64,000 nt of DNA from contig CM065815.1 of NCBI GenBank assembly GCA_033398695.1, positions 8,984,501 to 9,048,500 of the forward strand, in the 5' to 3' direction. A program made the translations under genes and the position numbers. Positions 43,000-56,523 of the stretch are shown here, one piece after another (position 1 is the stretch's first letter; each line of letters opens with the position of its first letter). Origin of the DNA: Orobanche coerulescens. Taxonomy: Eukaryota; Streptophyta; Magnoliopsida; Lamiales; Orobanchaceae. Below the pieces are notes generated by a model that was not told the DNA's origin, did not search any database, and saw nothing but the letters and a program-made list of their open reading frames with translations.

Positions 43000-44100
43000 T
43001 AAAACTAATTAAAGAACCAACTAGAACTACTACACCCTCTACAATTTTGTTTTGTTCTGTCGTTTTCAAACAAACAAAATAAAAATCTTTCCCTCAATCT
43101 GTCATTTTAGAATACGGAAGAAAATCAGTTATATTTTTTGGATACCCCATCTTCTCACTGATTTTGGAGATATTGTTAATTTGTAGTAAACTTTCCCAAA
43201 TTCGGTTTACCAGGCAGATCAATGAACTTATTTTTGGACAATATATTCAAAATTTCGAATCACTTTAAAAAAGGGTAAAACAGTCTTTTACGTGTAAACT
43301 TTACCCAAATTCGGTTTACTAGGCAGATCAATGAACTTATTTTTGGACAATATATTCAAAATTTCGAGTCAATTTAAAAAAGGGTAAAACAGTCTTTTAC
43401 GTGTTAATATTTATATCTACCAATGATTTTCTTAGTTTATGCGCAAAAATGTCAAAACGATAGATAGAACGAAATGGATGAAGTATTATGAAGTGCTTAA
43501 CCAATTATATTCATAAATTTTTTTGTTTTTGTAGATAATTATGCATTTTGACTGGAGCGTAATGGAGAAGAAGGCAGTTTTTAAAGTCACAGTTTTGCAG
43601 ATAAAAACAAACCAAGTGACAAAATCTTAGGAACCAACACTCTCTCAAATGAGGAGTCGGTTCATTTCATGGTTCACACTTCCAATCGTCAAAGAACCCT
43701 AGGGTTTCCCAACCGTAGAATAGAGAAAACAAAGCCCACAAACAATTGGGCGATTACGAATAACGGAATAAGCTAAATACACATTTCATAAATACATTGA
43801 TTTTTCTACACTAAATATAATTAGACTATTTAATAGTAAATAAAATTATATCTTTTATTTTCACTTGCATCCCAGGTAATATATTCAAAATTTCTAGTCA
43901 ATCTGAAAAAGGGCGAGGTAGTCTTTACATATAGCCATTTATATCTATAAATGATTTTCTTCGTTTATGTGCAAAAATGCCGAAAACGATGAACAGAACA
44001 AAACGTAGGGAGTACTATGAAGTGCTTAGCCAATTACTTTTATAAATTTGTTTCTTCTTTTTGTACAAGATCCTGCGTTTGACTCGAGCATTAACATTGA
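43000..44100. repeat. diverged direct repeats, block C
   Basis: Copy of 21480-22580, including the 109-bp tandem pair (43193 and 43302). Confidence 0.7.
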
Positions 44101-44310
44101 TGAAAAAGCCCGTCATCAATTGTTTAAATAATAACGCTTAATCAGTTTGGTTATAGAATTTTTTTTACAAACTTCTATAGATTAAACAGATAGTGTTTAC
44201 AATATAAAACTTAAACTAGAAATTAAACTAGCAATAGTGATAATAAAAATTTGACTAAAAATGAAACAAGTAATAATGATATGGTAAAAAAAAATACCAG
44301 GATTTTTATC

Positions 44311-44472
44311 ATTGTTGGGTCTTCTCGAGAAACCAATCCAATTGCACACACACCTCATCCCATGCAACATGTCGACAGCAATCTATGATCCAGTTGTCAC
44401 AAGAAATCAACTCGAGGCTAGAGATGAACCTCGACAGATGTGAAGTGATTGGGTCTAGGCGGTGCACCATCT
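44311..44472 (-). CDS. possible terminal exon, block C copy
   Basis: Same 53-codon frame as 22791-22952 (starts MVHRLDPITSHLS, ends LDWFLEKTQQ), still open, with GCACAC to ACACAC changing Arg to Cys near residue 41. The acceptor-like GGTTGAAAACAG is kept. Function is unknown. Confidence 0.35.
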
Positions 44473-44745
44473 GTTTTCAACCGAAAAAGGTAAACTAAAT
44501 CAGCTTAATTAAGAAATTGAGAGTCAACTATACAAGGATCGGAAACAGGGAAATACAATGCAAGAGGTTTTGCAAGTCAGAGGAACATGAGCAGTGTGAT
44601 TGATGATAAGTGGGTCTAGTATATCAAACAACAAGTAGAAAAAAAAAATCATATTTCCAAATCTAATTTATCGATGATGGCTTTTATTTTATTGAAGCAC
44701 ACGAGCTTAATCGGAGAGCTTAAATGAACTTGATCGGATATTTAT

Positions 44746-45428
44746 TTCATCAATCATCGACAAGCAGAACCTTAGTCGAGATATTCTATTTTCCTCTTTC
44801 AAATATGGTTTGATGGCACTTAATTGGCGACGGAGGAAACCTTGTTTAAGCTAACTCTTCGAGATATTTTATTTTCCTCTTTCAAATATGGTTTGATGGC
44901 ACTTGAGTGGCGACGGAGGAAACCTTGTTTAAAAAGACGATATAACTTTATGTAGCTAACTCCTAAAGCATCCGAAAGAGATGTTAGCGTGGTTCGCTGA
45001 TGCAACTCTATTTATTGAACCCGAGATAAATCAATCTCAATCCGTTTACGACCACAATTTTTCGGCTTCCTTGAAGAAACATCCACATCTATGCCTAGTG
45101 GAGTTGTCTTGTGAATTCCATATTCTTTGTACTGTTCGAGCATTCTTAATATTGTAAATATCTTGCACTTCTTTTGTCGTGGCCTTCTTCAATTACCATT
45201 CACACTCTTCTCCAATAAAGTGCGGTAAACTACCCATCGCCCATCGTTCGGCATTAGTAAGGAACCTTCTATTTCTTTGAGGAATGTTACCTTTTAAAAA
45301 TGAGGGAAATAGACAAGAAGTAATATGCAGTTTTTTAATCTAAAGATCCAATAAATAGGCATGAGAGAGTACGAAGCAATGCTATTTTATATCAAAACTA
45401 CAATCTCAAATAAACATGTTACTAGTAG
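44746..45428 (-). mobile_element. mariner fragment with 83-bp tandem duplication
   Basis: Matches ~18198-18757: second HTH of the transposase (HQRTTLTSLSDALGVS) and sequence upstream. GAGATATT(C/T)TATTTTCC to CCTTGTTTAA is repeated at 44778 and 44861. The fragment links the tail of block C to the head of block B; its right edge at 45428 is the breakpoint into the acidic-repeat relic. Confidence 0.85.
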
Positions 45429-45631
45429 GAGGAGGAAGAGGACGATGAAGTTGAGCTGGCCGATGTTTGAGATGATGCTGAAGGTTCGTTCAACGAGGAA
45501 AAGGACGATGGAAGAGGATGATTCAAACAATAAACCATTGTCCACAAGACATAGCCGGTTGACACATCCGGGCATCAAAGAAGTCGAGCTCCGCCACCTA
45601 AAACCCACCCTTACTATAATGAGGCTTTCGA
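45429..45631 (+). pseudogene. acidic-repeat relic, single repeat
   Basis: Matches the end of the Glu/Asp tract and one 158-bp unit of 2885-3328, with the NKPLSTRHSRLTHPGIKEVEL reading still visible. Its left edge at 45428 is the breakpoint with the mariner fragment. Confidence 0.4.
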
Positions 45632-47273
45632 TATTTTTTTGCGTGTAGTTTCTATCGGCATCTCGTGTTTATCTTTATTTTCTTGCAAGGTTATTTTTGT
45701 AATAATTCCAAGAATCCTTTGGTTGTGGTTGCCTATACCATATGGAAAATACCGTGTATTTATGCTTGGATATGATACAATATTACAAAAATTTCCATTT
45801 TTAAAGGAGATGGATCTGAATTTGAACAAGTTTAAATCGATATATAAAATCAGAAAACATATTATATTGGAAGTTCATGCAATATACAACCACTATTAAT
45901 TTTTTAATATAATTTATTTTTGTTAACCAAAATTATTATATTATTATTGTAGATTGCATCTTCAATAAGCTTAAAGCTCGTGTACGAATTTTTTTCCCTA
46001 ATGACGAGAACTCATCATTATAAAGGTAATCAAGTAACGAATTCATAACTTTTTGGTTAAAAAAGAATCACTGTTGTCATTAGAGCCAAGATCTCCAAAT
46101 TTACTCTTGAAGGCACTTGTTCCTAGGTTCTTCCTCTGCATGAGCCCTAACTGCATAGTACTCTCGATATAATGATGCCGTATGTGGAACAAAGGACCCG
46201 ATGTTTTATGCAGGTCGATAACAACTTTATCTAGCGCCAAACCATTTTTTAACAAATACATATCTAGTTCGACCACTTGGCACACCGTGTTAACTCACAA
46301 GTGTACATTTTTCGTCCGCACATGCTCTAATATATATTTTTAATCAAAATAAATTAAATTTACAGTCCGTAAATTCCTTAGATGCAGCCCGCAGGTCCAA
46401 ATCAGCTTATATTAACTATGGATATACAATATAACTATACCAAAATCGAATTTTACATGTAATATCTTAAGGATGGATCCATGTTGGCAAGCATGTACCC
46501 AAATAGACTTAAATTAACCATGAATACATAATATACTTACACCTATAATTTTTTAATATAGGTAGAAATATTAGGATATTTGGAAACAAAAATGATTGAA
46601 CATTTAAATTTAGCCATACTTTGTAAGGGAGTATTTGTAGATACAACCATGAATGATGAATTGAAAGGCGACATAATTGATACATCGCAAAAATCAAAAG
46701 CCGAGAGAACTCATACCATATGGTGACCTCATCAATGGGATGCATCCATATGAAACTGGAGATAAATCGATTAAGCTTGTGAACTGGATAAGATGTGGAT
46801 TAACAAAATCGTAATGGAGCTGGAAATTGTAGATAAATAAAACTGAGAAAATGGAATTCCTTCAAAATTTAAATAGTTATTTTGTTTTGCAAGGAACAGA
46901 ATGGAGTCCTAATAGAGCGGCACCGGTGAAGGAGAGAAGAAAATACAAAAAGGACAGACACAAAAATTTGAATGGGCAGAAAGAAAACGGACATATAATA
47001 AAAAATAGGGAAAAGAAATGAAAAATTAAAAATACATGCAGCAAGAAACGAAAATGCGGGATGCATGGAGGTTTATGCGACAACCGAATAGCAAAAACAT
47101 TCTTTGAAGATAGTTATAATACTTGAGCCGTTGGATAGGAAAATATTCGCTATCGAATACCCAACTAGTTACAACCAATATTAAGCGTAAACGACTCAAG
47201 ACTCATTCGACACTAAAACAGTAAAATCCAAGTAAATATCCTAATTCATCCATAATCTACACATGACAATTAC
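45632..47273. other. intergenic part of block B
   Basis: Matches 3329-5059 minus the SINE, with extra short segments at 46870-46900 and 46985-47140. The exon-like SLIDLSPVSYGCIPLMR frame recurs in shifted form near 46700-46770. No complete gene. Confidence 0.45.
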
Positions 47274-47425
47274 CGCGAAGTAATATCAAGTCTGGATCGC
47301 TTCCAGTCGAGCTTTCTGAACCCTTAACCACTGCAATTTGAACTTCCTCAAGCAATAGAGCTTTTATTTCGCTCAGGTACTCGGTCAATGGCTCCAGCTT
47401 TAGAATCGGCATATGTCTGTTGCAC
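47274..47425 (-). other. open exon-like segment, unrecognised
   Basis: Between TATTCAG and CGCG|GTAATT the minus strand is open for ~50 codons: NRHMPILKLEPLTEYLSEIK, ALLLEEVQIAVVKGSES, STGSDPDLILLR. The corresponding A segment (5060-5215) is frameshifted. Possible captured exon; function unknown. Confidence 0.3.
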
Positions 47426-48261
47426 CTGAATATTACTGATCGATGTAATAAAGTCATTTAAGGGTCATTAATATTCAAATTATCCCTGATATTAAGACAG
47501 CACTGAACATACCAACCAATAATGTATGGTATGCATCAGCCAAATTTTGCTGTAGACAAACCAGCCAAACCTATGAATATCAAACAACTAATAAAATTAG
47601 AGGAAAAACCGAAAAATAAGCATAAATGTCTAAAGGCTCCGTTCGATTAAATTCAAATGCAATTCTCTATTGAATTCTCGAGCTTTTCAAACCTTTTCGA
47701 TTCTGTCTGCGAGATTTTTGGAGGAGCTGCAATCTTCCCATAAAGTGCTACACTTGGGAGAGGGGAAAAGTTTGGCCGGTAAAATTAAAAAAAAAAAAGC
47801 AAAAACAAAACAAAAATTAAAATGATCTGTTAAATAAAGAAAAAATTATCATGTTATATAATATAGATTATGAGTCATCAGTGTGCTTCTCCTGTTTTTC
47901 CTTTCTGCATTTTTAGGACCTGATTCAATTTGGAAACTATCCACTTGTTGGTCGTGGATGACATGCTCCAAAATTTTCGGAAGGAAATGAGAGGTTATAT
48001 TTTAGTGTTTCATAAATGTTAGGATATAAAGTAAGACATTCAAGAAAAGGAACATAAATAAATTTGTGTTAAGAGACTTAATCTACCAATTAACTAAGCT
48101 TTTGCAAAAATGAAATTCATAAAACTCCACTTTAAGGACGTTTTTTTTTTTTTAAACATGAAATAGTTGGAAAATGAAGTACACCATATTACATAAAAGA
48201 TATGGTTTAATAAAACGGAAAATAGATAAATAGGTTAAGCAATTTCCACAAATATTATTAA
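47426..48261. other. AT-rich intergenic DNA, block B
   Basis: Copy of 5216-6061; the A run near 47787 is about half the length of that in A. Confidence 0.5.
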
Positions 48262-48890
48262 AATATGTTGACCCTAGAGGAAGAATTTCAGCAGATATTG
48301 TAGTTTGATAAAATGGGCTTGGAAACGGGACAAATGTGATTCTCGAGCTATGATATTTAGTTGATACCAAGGTAAATTGCCAATCGGAAAAAGAAAATTC
48401 TCGACCCAATTCAAGTTTAGAAGATCTCGTTGTTCTACCACGCACACCCATTTGACATCTATCTCCTTGTATTTTATTTTGCTTGTAAACTGTTGGCTGC
48501 ACTATTAAATAAACATCTAGGCATTAGAAAAGAATAGTGCACCCAACGGTTTACAAGCAAAACAAAATACAAAGGGAGATGGATGTCAAATGGGCATGAG
48601 CAGAGAACAACGAGATTTTCTGCACTTTGAATTGTGCCCGAGAACTTCTTTTTACGATCAATGAAATAACCCTTGGTATCAACTAGATATCGTAGCTCGA
48701 GAATCACATTTGTCACCTTATCGCACCATCCGCCATGGAGCTCTACCTTCAAGCCCTTTTTTATCGCGGCTCTTATCTTTCTGATCGGGTTGGTACACCA
48801 AGCTTTAAGTCGAGATCTGCAAAAATTCGATCTTTACAAAATTTAACTCGACCGGTGTTTTCCAAACCCATTTTATCAAGTCGCAATATA
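48262..48890. repeat. FB1 inverted repeat, block B
   Basis: As 6062-6662 but with a 45-bp loop insertion near 48502-48540 (CATCTAGGCATTAG). The right arm minus strand reads KVELHGGWCDKVTNVILELR with the frame unbroken, better preserved than in A. Confidence 0.75.
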
Positions 48891-49055
48891 TATTTGTTTT
48901 TATTTCTATTAAACTTTGTATCTTCTAGACATTAAGGTGTATTTGATATGATTGATTAATCGTTTAATGGATATAAATACATCGGAACGGAATGGAGTTT
49001 ATCTGTTTGGCCTCACGGGTCGAAACGAACCAAACCCGTCCGGGTCATCTAGATG

Positions 49056-49078
49056 CCCCCACCCACCCACCCACCCCA
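49056..49078. repeat. (CCCA)n microsatellite, short allele
   Basis: Shorter counterpart of 6835-6872. Confidence 0.85.
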
Positions 49079-49171
49079 CCTACTCACCTCCCTTGGTCTT
49101 TGTCAAGGTGGAGACATTATACATATAGGGACAATATCTCATGTGAGATAAAGTAGGTGATTTGGTCTTGG

Positions 49172-49722
49172 TGTTGGAGGTGAACAAAAGAAGAGAAGAC
49201 TTCTCTTGTTGCCCACTTGAACACAACTCACGTTCATTTTGCAAGAGAGAGAGAAAAATAGTTTTTCTCCAAGTCTTCATCATTCTTCCACCATTATCAT
49301 CTTCATATTTTCTTAGAAAAAAATTGAGAGATAAATAAGAGAGAAAATATATCTAAGTGTTGTAGATTATATTAGCAAGCTCCTATCACTTCATTCTAGC
49401 CGTGTTCTTAGAGGACAACTGAGGTGAAATCGTTCCGGCCGTCTTTCCGGCGCGTGGCAAGTAGAGACGCGGTGTTTTCAGCATTGGATCATCCAAGAGC
49501 TTGACGAATCGGATTCGTGGGAAGATCACCTAAGTCGGGAATCGCATACGTGGAGCACACCATCTAATCAACGGACTACGAGGGTATGATTTCGGATCTT
49601 CCTTTGTTTTGTTTTAATATTCGTATATACGTAGCTTGATCGATCCTCTTAAGGGATTCAGATCAAATTAGATTCGTATATTGCTTCCGCTGCGCCTTCG
49701 CTTTAGGCACCGAATCCCAACA
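49172..49722 (+). mobile_element. copia-type LTR, block B
   Basis: Copy of 6965-7525 with the same TGTTGG and CCAACA ends and several one-base differences. Confidence 0.6.
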
Positions 49723-49819
49723 CGTTTATGTCGACATTGTTGTTACTTGTGGTTTTGAGCATTGTCATTGGAGTTTTCATCGGTTGATCCGATTGATTAT
49801 GGTTCGATATTGTTATTAC

Positions 49820-50274
49820 CCTTGAAATCCCTGGATTAAATATCAAGAAAAATGATCCAAGATTTTGTGAAATCCCGAACACCGAAAATACCGTGCCTCT
49901 ACGTATCACGCATCAGAAGATGACCGAAAATTTTCTATCAACTTATTCTCGAAGAGTACGGCTAGAAGTATATAGAATTAGCTTATATTTATTTTATAAA
50001 TACTCTAAGTATTTTATAAAGATAATTTTCTCTCAAAATACACTTAAAACACAAGTGTATGAAATTTGAAAAAATATTCTTTCTTTCTCCTCAAAGCTCA
50101 CGGCGAAGATATGAAATTATGATGATGTTGTGTCTTTTTTTGATGTGTTATAAGATGATATAAATAAACCATCTCTACACCACAAAACAAAAGCCCTTCA
50201 ACATGTATAGGCGAAATAATCAAATATCTCATCATATCTCACTAATAAACAAAACGAGATGATACACCACCAAT
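49820..50274. other. block B-specific ~455-bp insertion
   Basis: Block A reads straight from GTTATTAC to AGTTTTGAAATG with about a dozen bases between; block B carries ~455 bp here. The segment is AT-rich with TTATAAATACTC and ATATAAATAAACC TATA-like motifs. No terminal repeats or proteins are recognised, so insertion in B and deletion in A cannot be told apart. Confidence 0.6.
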
Positions 50275-50287
50275 AGTTTTGAAATGA

Positions 50288-50372
50288 GTTGGGTATGAAT
50301 TTAGCCTTGTGGATCCCATGTAGGGATTCACTACGCTGTGGCATACCCCGAATATCTTGGGGGCGTTACAAG
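50288..50372 (+). mobile_element. gypsy LTR end fragment, block B
   Basis: Copy of 7646-7733. Confidence 0.6.
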
Positions 50373-50373
50373 A

Positions 50374-51026
50374 TGTGTCGCGCTCTTTTAGTCCTTCGAC
50401 CAAAGTTTGTTTTTCTCATCGAAGTTTTCACTTGGTAAGGTTTTTAACAAGGCGACCTATGAAAAGATCCTTACAATGACGCATTGTACTCTATTCAACT
50501 TAGACCAAGAGGTACTTTTCCCACTGGGTTTTTCCTTGGCATAGTTGTGAGTGCAACTTGACATTTGACTCCTATGATTTGAGGTACTCGTCAGGGGGAG
50601 TTTACATGACATGTTGTGTTTGTGCAATGCAATCTTTTTCCTCATCAAGTCTTTATTTTTCCCATGGGGTTTTGTTTTGGCCAGATAGGTTTTTACAAAG
50701 CCAACATCTTCTGCACCATTGTTGTATTAGTGCTGCATACGTGGAGTGTTCCTAATTATTACTCCTGGGATGTGTCTTACCTAATACTGATTAGAATAGG
50801 TATCATAGATGGTAGGGATTCTAGATCCTTTTAAAGGTAGTAAGATTCTATTTGATGTCTCTCCTTGTAAGGAATCGCATGTATGGAATGAGTCTCATTA
50901 TAAAGCCTATATAAAGGCCCTTCTATCAATGTTATCAATACAATGATTTTACATCTTTTGCTTTATACTGCTTTCTTTACTACTTTTCCTAAGACAAGAA
51001 CAAGACATTATACATATATAATACTG
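50374..51026 (+). mobile_element. copia 3' end and truncated LTR, block B
   Basis: Copy of 7734-8381. The LTR starts at TGTT 50757, and the TATA motif CCTATATAAAGGC lies near 50908. Confidence 0.6.
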
Positions 51027-52345
51027 ATTCAAATAATTTTGCAGGTCTCGGCTTAAAGCTCGATGAACCCATTACGGTCCGAAAAATAAGATCTGTGATC
51101 AAAAAAACTTTGGCTTCAAAGTAAAGGTGCACGGCAAGGGGTGCGCGAACGGGACGAACGTGATTATGGAGCTGAGATATATGGTCGATATGAATGGTAA
51201 TTTTGTCGATCAGAGAAAAAAATTCAGGCTCATTTCAAGATTTGGACGACCTTGTTGTTTTACCTCGCACGCCTGTTTTACTTCTCCTTTGTACTTTTTT
51301 TTTGCTTGTATCAAATAAACATCTAATGCCTTCTTTTTGTCACTAGAAATATCTATTTTAATTAAGATATAATTATTTAATTTTAGCATATATTTGCGTT
51401 TAGGAAATAAATGAAAAATATTATTGGAAAGATTGAGTATATAACGACCATGTTATGTTGGAATTTCAATTCCATGTAAATATTAGAGCATTTAGGTATT
51501 AATAGTCAAACATATCTTTCTGTGTGGATGAAAAAATTGGTAATAGATAACAATGCAACAATTGTTATTACTTATTCAAGTATTTTATTTTAAATTTCAA
51601 TGAAAGATGATGCTTTCATTAATCATAATTTTATGGTTAACCTGTATTTTAAGTAATTTAGATTACTTAATCCTATCTTAAGTAATTAGACCTATATTTT
51701 CTCCTCAAAATGTCGCATTGTTAGTATTACATTTATACCCATAAAATCATGATTAATGAAAGCATCATTTTTCATTGAGATTTAAAATAAAATACTTGAA
51801 TAAGTGATAACAATTGTTGCATTGTTATCTATTACCAATCTTTTCACCCACACAAAAAGAAATGTTTGATTATCAATACCTAAATGCTCTAATATTTAAA
51901 TGAAATTGAAATTCCAACATAATATGGTCGTTATATACTCAACTTTTTCAAAAATATTTTTTATTTATTTCCTAAATGCAAATATATGCTAAGATTAAAT
52001 AATTATATCTTAATTAAAATAGATATTTCTAGCGACAAAAAGGAGGCATTAGATGTTTATTTGATACAAGCAAAAAAAAAAAGGAGAAGTCAAACAGACG
52101 TGTGAGGTAAAACAACAAGGTCGTCCAAATCTTGAATTGAGCCTGAGAATTTTTTTCTCTGATCGACAAAATTACCACTCATATCGACCAGATATCTCAG
52201 CTCCATAATCACGTTCGTCCCGTTCGCGCACCCCCTGCCGTGCACCTCTACTTTGAAGCCAAAGTTTTTTTGATCACAGATCTTATTTTTCGGACCGTAA
52301 TGGGTTCATCGAGCTTTAATCCGAGACCTGCAAAATTATTTGAAT
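51027..52345. repeat. FB2 palindrome, block B
   Basis: As 8382-9712. The arms, loop and mirrored exon are all present. Substitutions differ between arms and between blocks. Confidence 0.9.
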
Positions 52346-52720
52346 TGTAAGCAAAGCTATACAACCAACAATCCCACAAACTACTTAATTCTATCATCTA
52401 CTCTAACCTCTATGACTTCAAATACTGCATCACTTTGCCATATTGATCCCGTACTGTGGCAATGGATAATTGACATTGCCTTACCACCGACTACTCTCAT
52501 CACAAAACTTTCTTCTATTTCTCTCTTTCCAAAGCCAATACACCACTATGGACAAAACCAATCAGAAGGAACTGTTTACTGATTTGGTTGTGCATTGGGT
52601 CTTCATATATTCCACCATCCCGCCATTCATATACATGAGTATGCAACCCACACCAATCAGCCTCCACACCATCGAAGAGAAAGAACAAATGGTTATGGGA
52701 CTCATTTTGTTTGTTCTTCA
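52346..52720 (-). pseudogene. LINE 3' fragment, block B
   Basis: Copy of 9713-10090 (ADWCGLHTHVYEWRD) with extra one-base losses at CTG/CAG-like positions. Confidence 0.65.
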
Positions 52721-54290
52721 TTATAAGTTGCTCTGATTTTGAGCGATTTTTTGATATATACATATATATGAATAAATATTATTATATGTATATGAAGTAC
52801 AAAAAGATTTAGAAAATAAATATGTATTAAATCCTTTTGGTACACCATCATCCGAATTTCGGTTGCATGAAAAATCATTACTACCATGAGAGATATTCAT
52901 TTGTATCGTGAATTCATGCAGTCCGTGCATTCTCACTTTCAAATAGAATGATACATAAGCCGGTGAATGGCATATTACCCTCATGTTCTTCAAAATTAGC
53001 CGTTCACCGACCTGTGTAATTTCAATAGGTTCATTAATAGGCTACTCATCCTCTATATAGGCTCATTACTCTAATGGGTTTTAAATGTTGGTGTAGATTA
53101 ACACCGTGTGTTTATTAACTTAATCACTGTCGGCATAGAGGGGAGGACATGTCTTTTTTAAAACATAGGGGTAATTCGCCTATTTAAATCGCACTGGGGT
53201 TAATGAGCCTATTTTTCAAAGACACATCGCAATCAGCATAATAGTATTCTCTCTTTTTTGCTGTTAGATGACCGAGATACTGCTTGCCGTACAATGGTCG
53301 CCGAGTAAGGGTGTTGCGAAGAAAAAGATGCGGATCCACGGTGGGTAGCCGCTAAGGATGACTAGAGCATTGAGACGGTGATATAGAGGAGTAAAAAAAT
53401 TCGATGATGCAAGTGTTTCTTGCCCTAAAATAGTTCGATGATGTAAGTGTTTCTTGCCCTGGGGCAAGAAACACTTACAGCATCGAACTTTTTTACTCCT
53501 CTATGTCGTCGTCTCAATTCTCTAAGTCACCCTTAGCGGCCACCCACCGTGAATCCGCATCTTTTTCTTCGCAACACCCGTACTCGGCGGCCATTGTACG
53601 ACAAGCAGTATCTCGGTCATCTAACAGCAAAAAAGAGAAATAGAAAATATTATTATGCTCATCACCCGATGTGTCTTTGAAAAATAGGCTCATTAACCCC
53701 CAGTGCGATTTAGATAGGCGAATAACCTTATGTTTTAAAAAGGACACATCCTCCCCTCTCTGCCGACAGGGAGTAAGTTAATAAACACACAGTGTTCTCT
53801 ACACCAACATTTAAAACCCATTAGAGTAATGAGCCTATATAGAGGATGAGTAGTCTATTAATGAACCTATTGAAATTACACAGGTCGGTGAACGGCTTAT
53901 TTTGAAGAACACGAGGGTAATATGCCATTCACCGGCTTATGTATCATTCTATTTGAAAGTGAGAATGCACGGAACGCATGAATTCATGATACAAATGAAT
54001 GTGTCTCATGATAGTAATGATTTTTCATTTAAGAAAATTTTTTGGTTTGACCTTCAAATGTTTATTGGACTTTGATAAGTCATGATAAATTATAGTTTGA
54101 AAAGGTTGTAAACCCAGATGCAACCGAAATTCGGATGATGGTGTACCAAAAGGATTTAATACATATTTATTTTCTTAATCTCTTTGTAATTCACACACAT
54201 ATTATACTAATAATATTTATTCATATATGTATATGTGTATATATCAAAAAATCGCTCAAAATCAGAGTAACTTATAATGAAAAACAAACA
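52709..54290. repeat. FB3 palindrome, block B
   Basis: As 10079-11691, with the centre near 53459 (TTGCCCTGGGGCAA). Confidence 0.9.
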
Positions 54291-54600
54291 AAAGAAGTCC
54301 AAAATAAAAAATCAATTCCAACATCAGCGTAAAGTTATAATGAAAATTTCAAGAAAATCGCCCAAAATCAAACCAAGTAATAATGAAAAACTAACAAAAA
54401 AATGCCAAGAAATCTACTGCAACATCAGAGCAAGTTATAATGAAAATCAGAGCAACTTATAATGAAACACAAAAAACAAAACGCCAAAAAAAAATTAGTT
54501 CCAACATCACAGTAAGTTATAATGAAAATTTCAGGAAGGAATCGCCTCCCAAAATCAAGTCAAGTTATAATGAAAAACTAACAAAAAAACCCAAGTTACT
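54250..54600. repeat. AAGTTATAATGAAAA minisatellite at the FB3 border, block B
   Basis: Copy of 11640-11995. Confidence 0.85.
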
Positions 54601-54604
54601 TACC

Positions 54605-54975
54605 TTGGTATCAACTAGATATCGTAGCTCGAGAATCACATTTATCCCGTTACTGCATCGTCTGCCATGGACCTCTACCTTGAACCTGATTTTTTTTATC
54701 GTGGACTGTGGTTGGTGTACCAAGTTTTAAACCGAGATCTGCAAAAATTAGATCTTTACAAAACTTAACTTCATTGGTGTTTTCCAAGCCTATTTTATCA
54801 AACTACAATATCTCACAAATTCTTCCATTTGGGTCAACTTATTTTTATAATCTTTGTGATAATTGCTCATCTTATTAATCTGTTGTTCTTTATATTAATG
54901 TTTGTATCTTTTTTATAATTTGACATTCTTCATTTTCCAACTATTTCATGTTTAAAAAAAATCTTTAAAGTGGAA
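54605..54975 (-). pseudogene. captured exon, block B
   Basis: Copy of 11996-12370 with the same acceptor (TTTTTGCAG) and donor (AAGGTAAGT). Confidence 0.5.
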
Positions 54976-55224
54976 CACTAAAATATAACCTCTCAAGAAT
55001 CGGATCCATCCATTTTTATTCTTATGCCGCTTAACTGTGCATTATTGCTTGTCTATTTTTTTCATATGGGCCCTTTAATCTCGTAGAATATATTGAGCCA
55101 TACTCCCATTTTGAACGAGTGATGATTCTTATCTTATCATTTTATTTGTTGTAAAATTATGTTCTCATTTGATATAACTACACAACCGTCCTATATTGGT
55201 TGCACAGGTGGCAGTTGGTTTTAA

Positions 55225-55590
55225 TCAGAATACATCAATAAGATGCTAAAATACATCAATAAGATGCTAAAACCCTAATGCCCTAGTTGAAATATTTAAC
55301 CCTTCTATCCATAAACCTAAAACCGACATCAAGATCCCCATCGCCGACTTGTTGTATCCCTAGTTGAGCTCCAACGGCTTGGGGTTTAGAAATCATAAAC
55401 TCCTCGTCCCTTTCATTCATAAACCTAAAACTTACGTCCAGATCCCCATTGCCAGACTTGTTGTACGCCCTAGTAGTAGTTGATCAAAAACATACATCGA
55501 GATCTATAATTGTCAAACTTGTTGTATGCCAAAGTTTATCTACTAAGAGCTTGGGGATTAGAAATCTTACACTCCTCTGCCCCTTAAGGT
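55225..55590. repeat. degenerate ~110-bp tandem repeat, block B
   Basis: Copy of 12650-13030; the third unit is more degraded than in A. Confidence 0.65.
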
Positions 55591-55836
55591 GAGTGTAGAT
55601 AGAAATCAAATGTAGAATAGTTTAACTTCTCTATGTTGGAAATGACTTTTGGGCGTTTTTCCTGAGTTTGAGTTTTTTGATTTTAACCTGCTTTGACTTT
55701 TGTGTTGTCTTCATGAGTTTTTCATTATAACATGGTGAGTGAGCAGCGTAAAGAAGGGTTTGAGTTTTGACCATCTCTTTTTTACCGTTTTATTAGTCAA
55801 AATATTATTTGATTAATTTGTGTTGAGGGATAGGCT

Positions 55837-55845
55837 TAGAATATA
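55837..55845. other. empty target site of MITE-1
   Basis: A single TAGAATATA, flanked exactly by the sequences that border the insertion in block A (GGCT and TCTAAATATTTAG). Confidence 0.85.
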
Positions 55846-56040
55846 TATCTAAATATTTAGTCGAATATTTACTAGTATCAAATTGAACATTATAATATTC
55901 TATTTGTATTTGAATACTAATCGAAAAGAAAAACTATTTGAATTCGAATTCGAATCATAATATTTTGATTTCAGATCACCAAATTTCGGATCGAATATCG
56001 AGTCGGATCAATATTATTTGATTTGTTTACTACTCTACTT
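55846..56040. repeat. GAATTCGAAT-rich repeat, block B
   Basis: Copy of 13540-13735. Confidence 0.45.
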
Positions 56041-56523
56041 CTTGGTGAGGATACTTCTGCCTCCCGGACCATAATATCTTTACCTAGGGCGAAGCATGGG
56101 CATGGCCAACCTCGATCTTGGCCCGCCCCAAATTTCCAACCTATTACTGTTACTTAAAAATAAACAATTCGAGCTTGTACAATAAGAATTCGAGAGTAAA
56201 AGGCCCCTTGGCTAAAATAGATTGCAGATCCCTAAATGAAAAAAAAAAAAGAGAACAAAAACAAGAAGCCACAATTTATATGGTTCATCTTCAGTGAATT
56301 TATGGTGTTATTTATGTTCCCACTTCTACTCAAGGATTTCAAATTTGTCTATAAAAGAGAGGCTTTTTGATTTGTTTTGAATTTATTTATTTCAACAATT
56401 TCAATTAGTTTTACGGTTCTTGATAGAGTTCTGATACTTAACCGACACCTGAAACCAATTACCCAAACAGCTAATGAGAAATTATATCATGAGTAGAAAA
56501 ACAAGCTGACTAAGCATGTTTAC

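Larger units (their letters stand above)
35871..44745. repeat. segmental duplication, block C (partial)
   Basis: The mariner part (35880-38054) matches 17358-19547, and the tail 41355-44745 matches 19750-23227. Between them C has the FB5 palindrome, which A and B lack. Block C ends inside TGATCGGATATTTAT and is joined directly to a mariner fragment. Confidence 0.92.
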
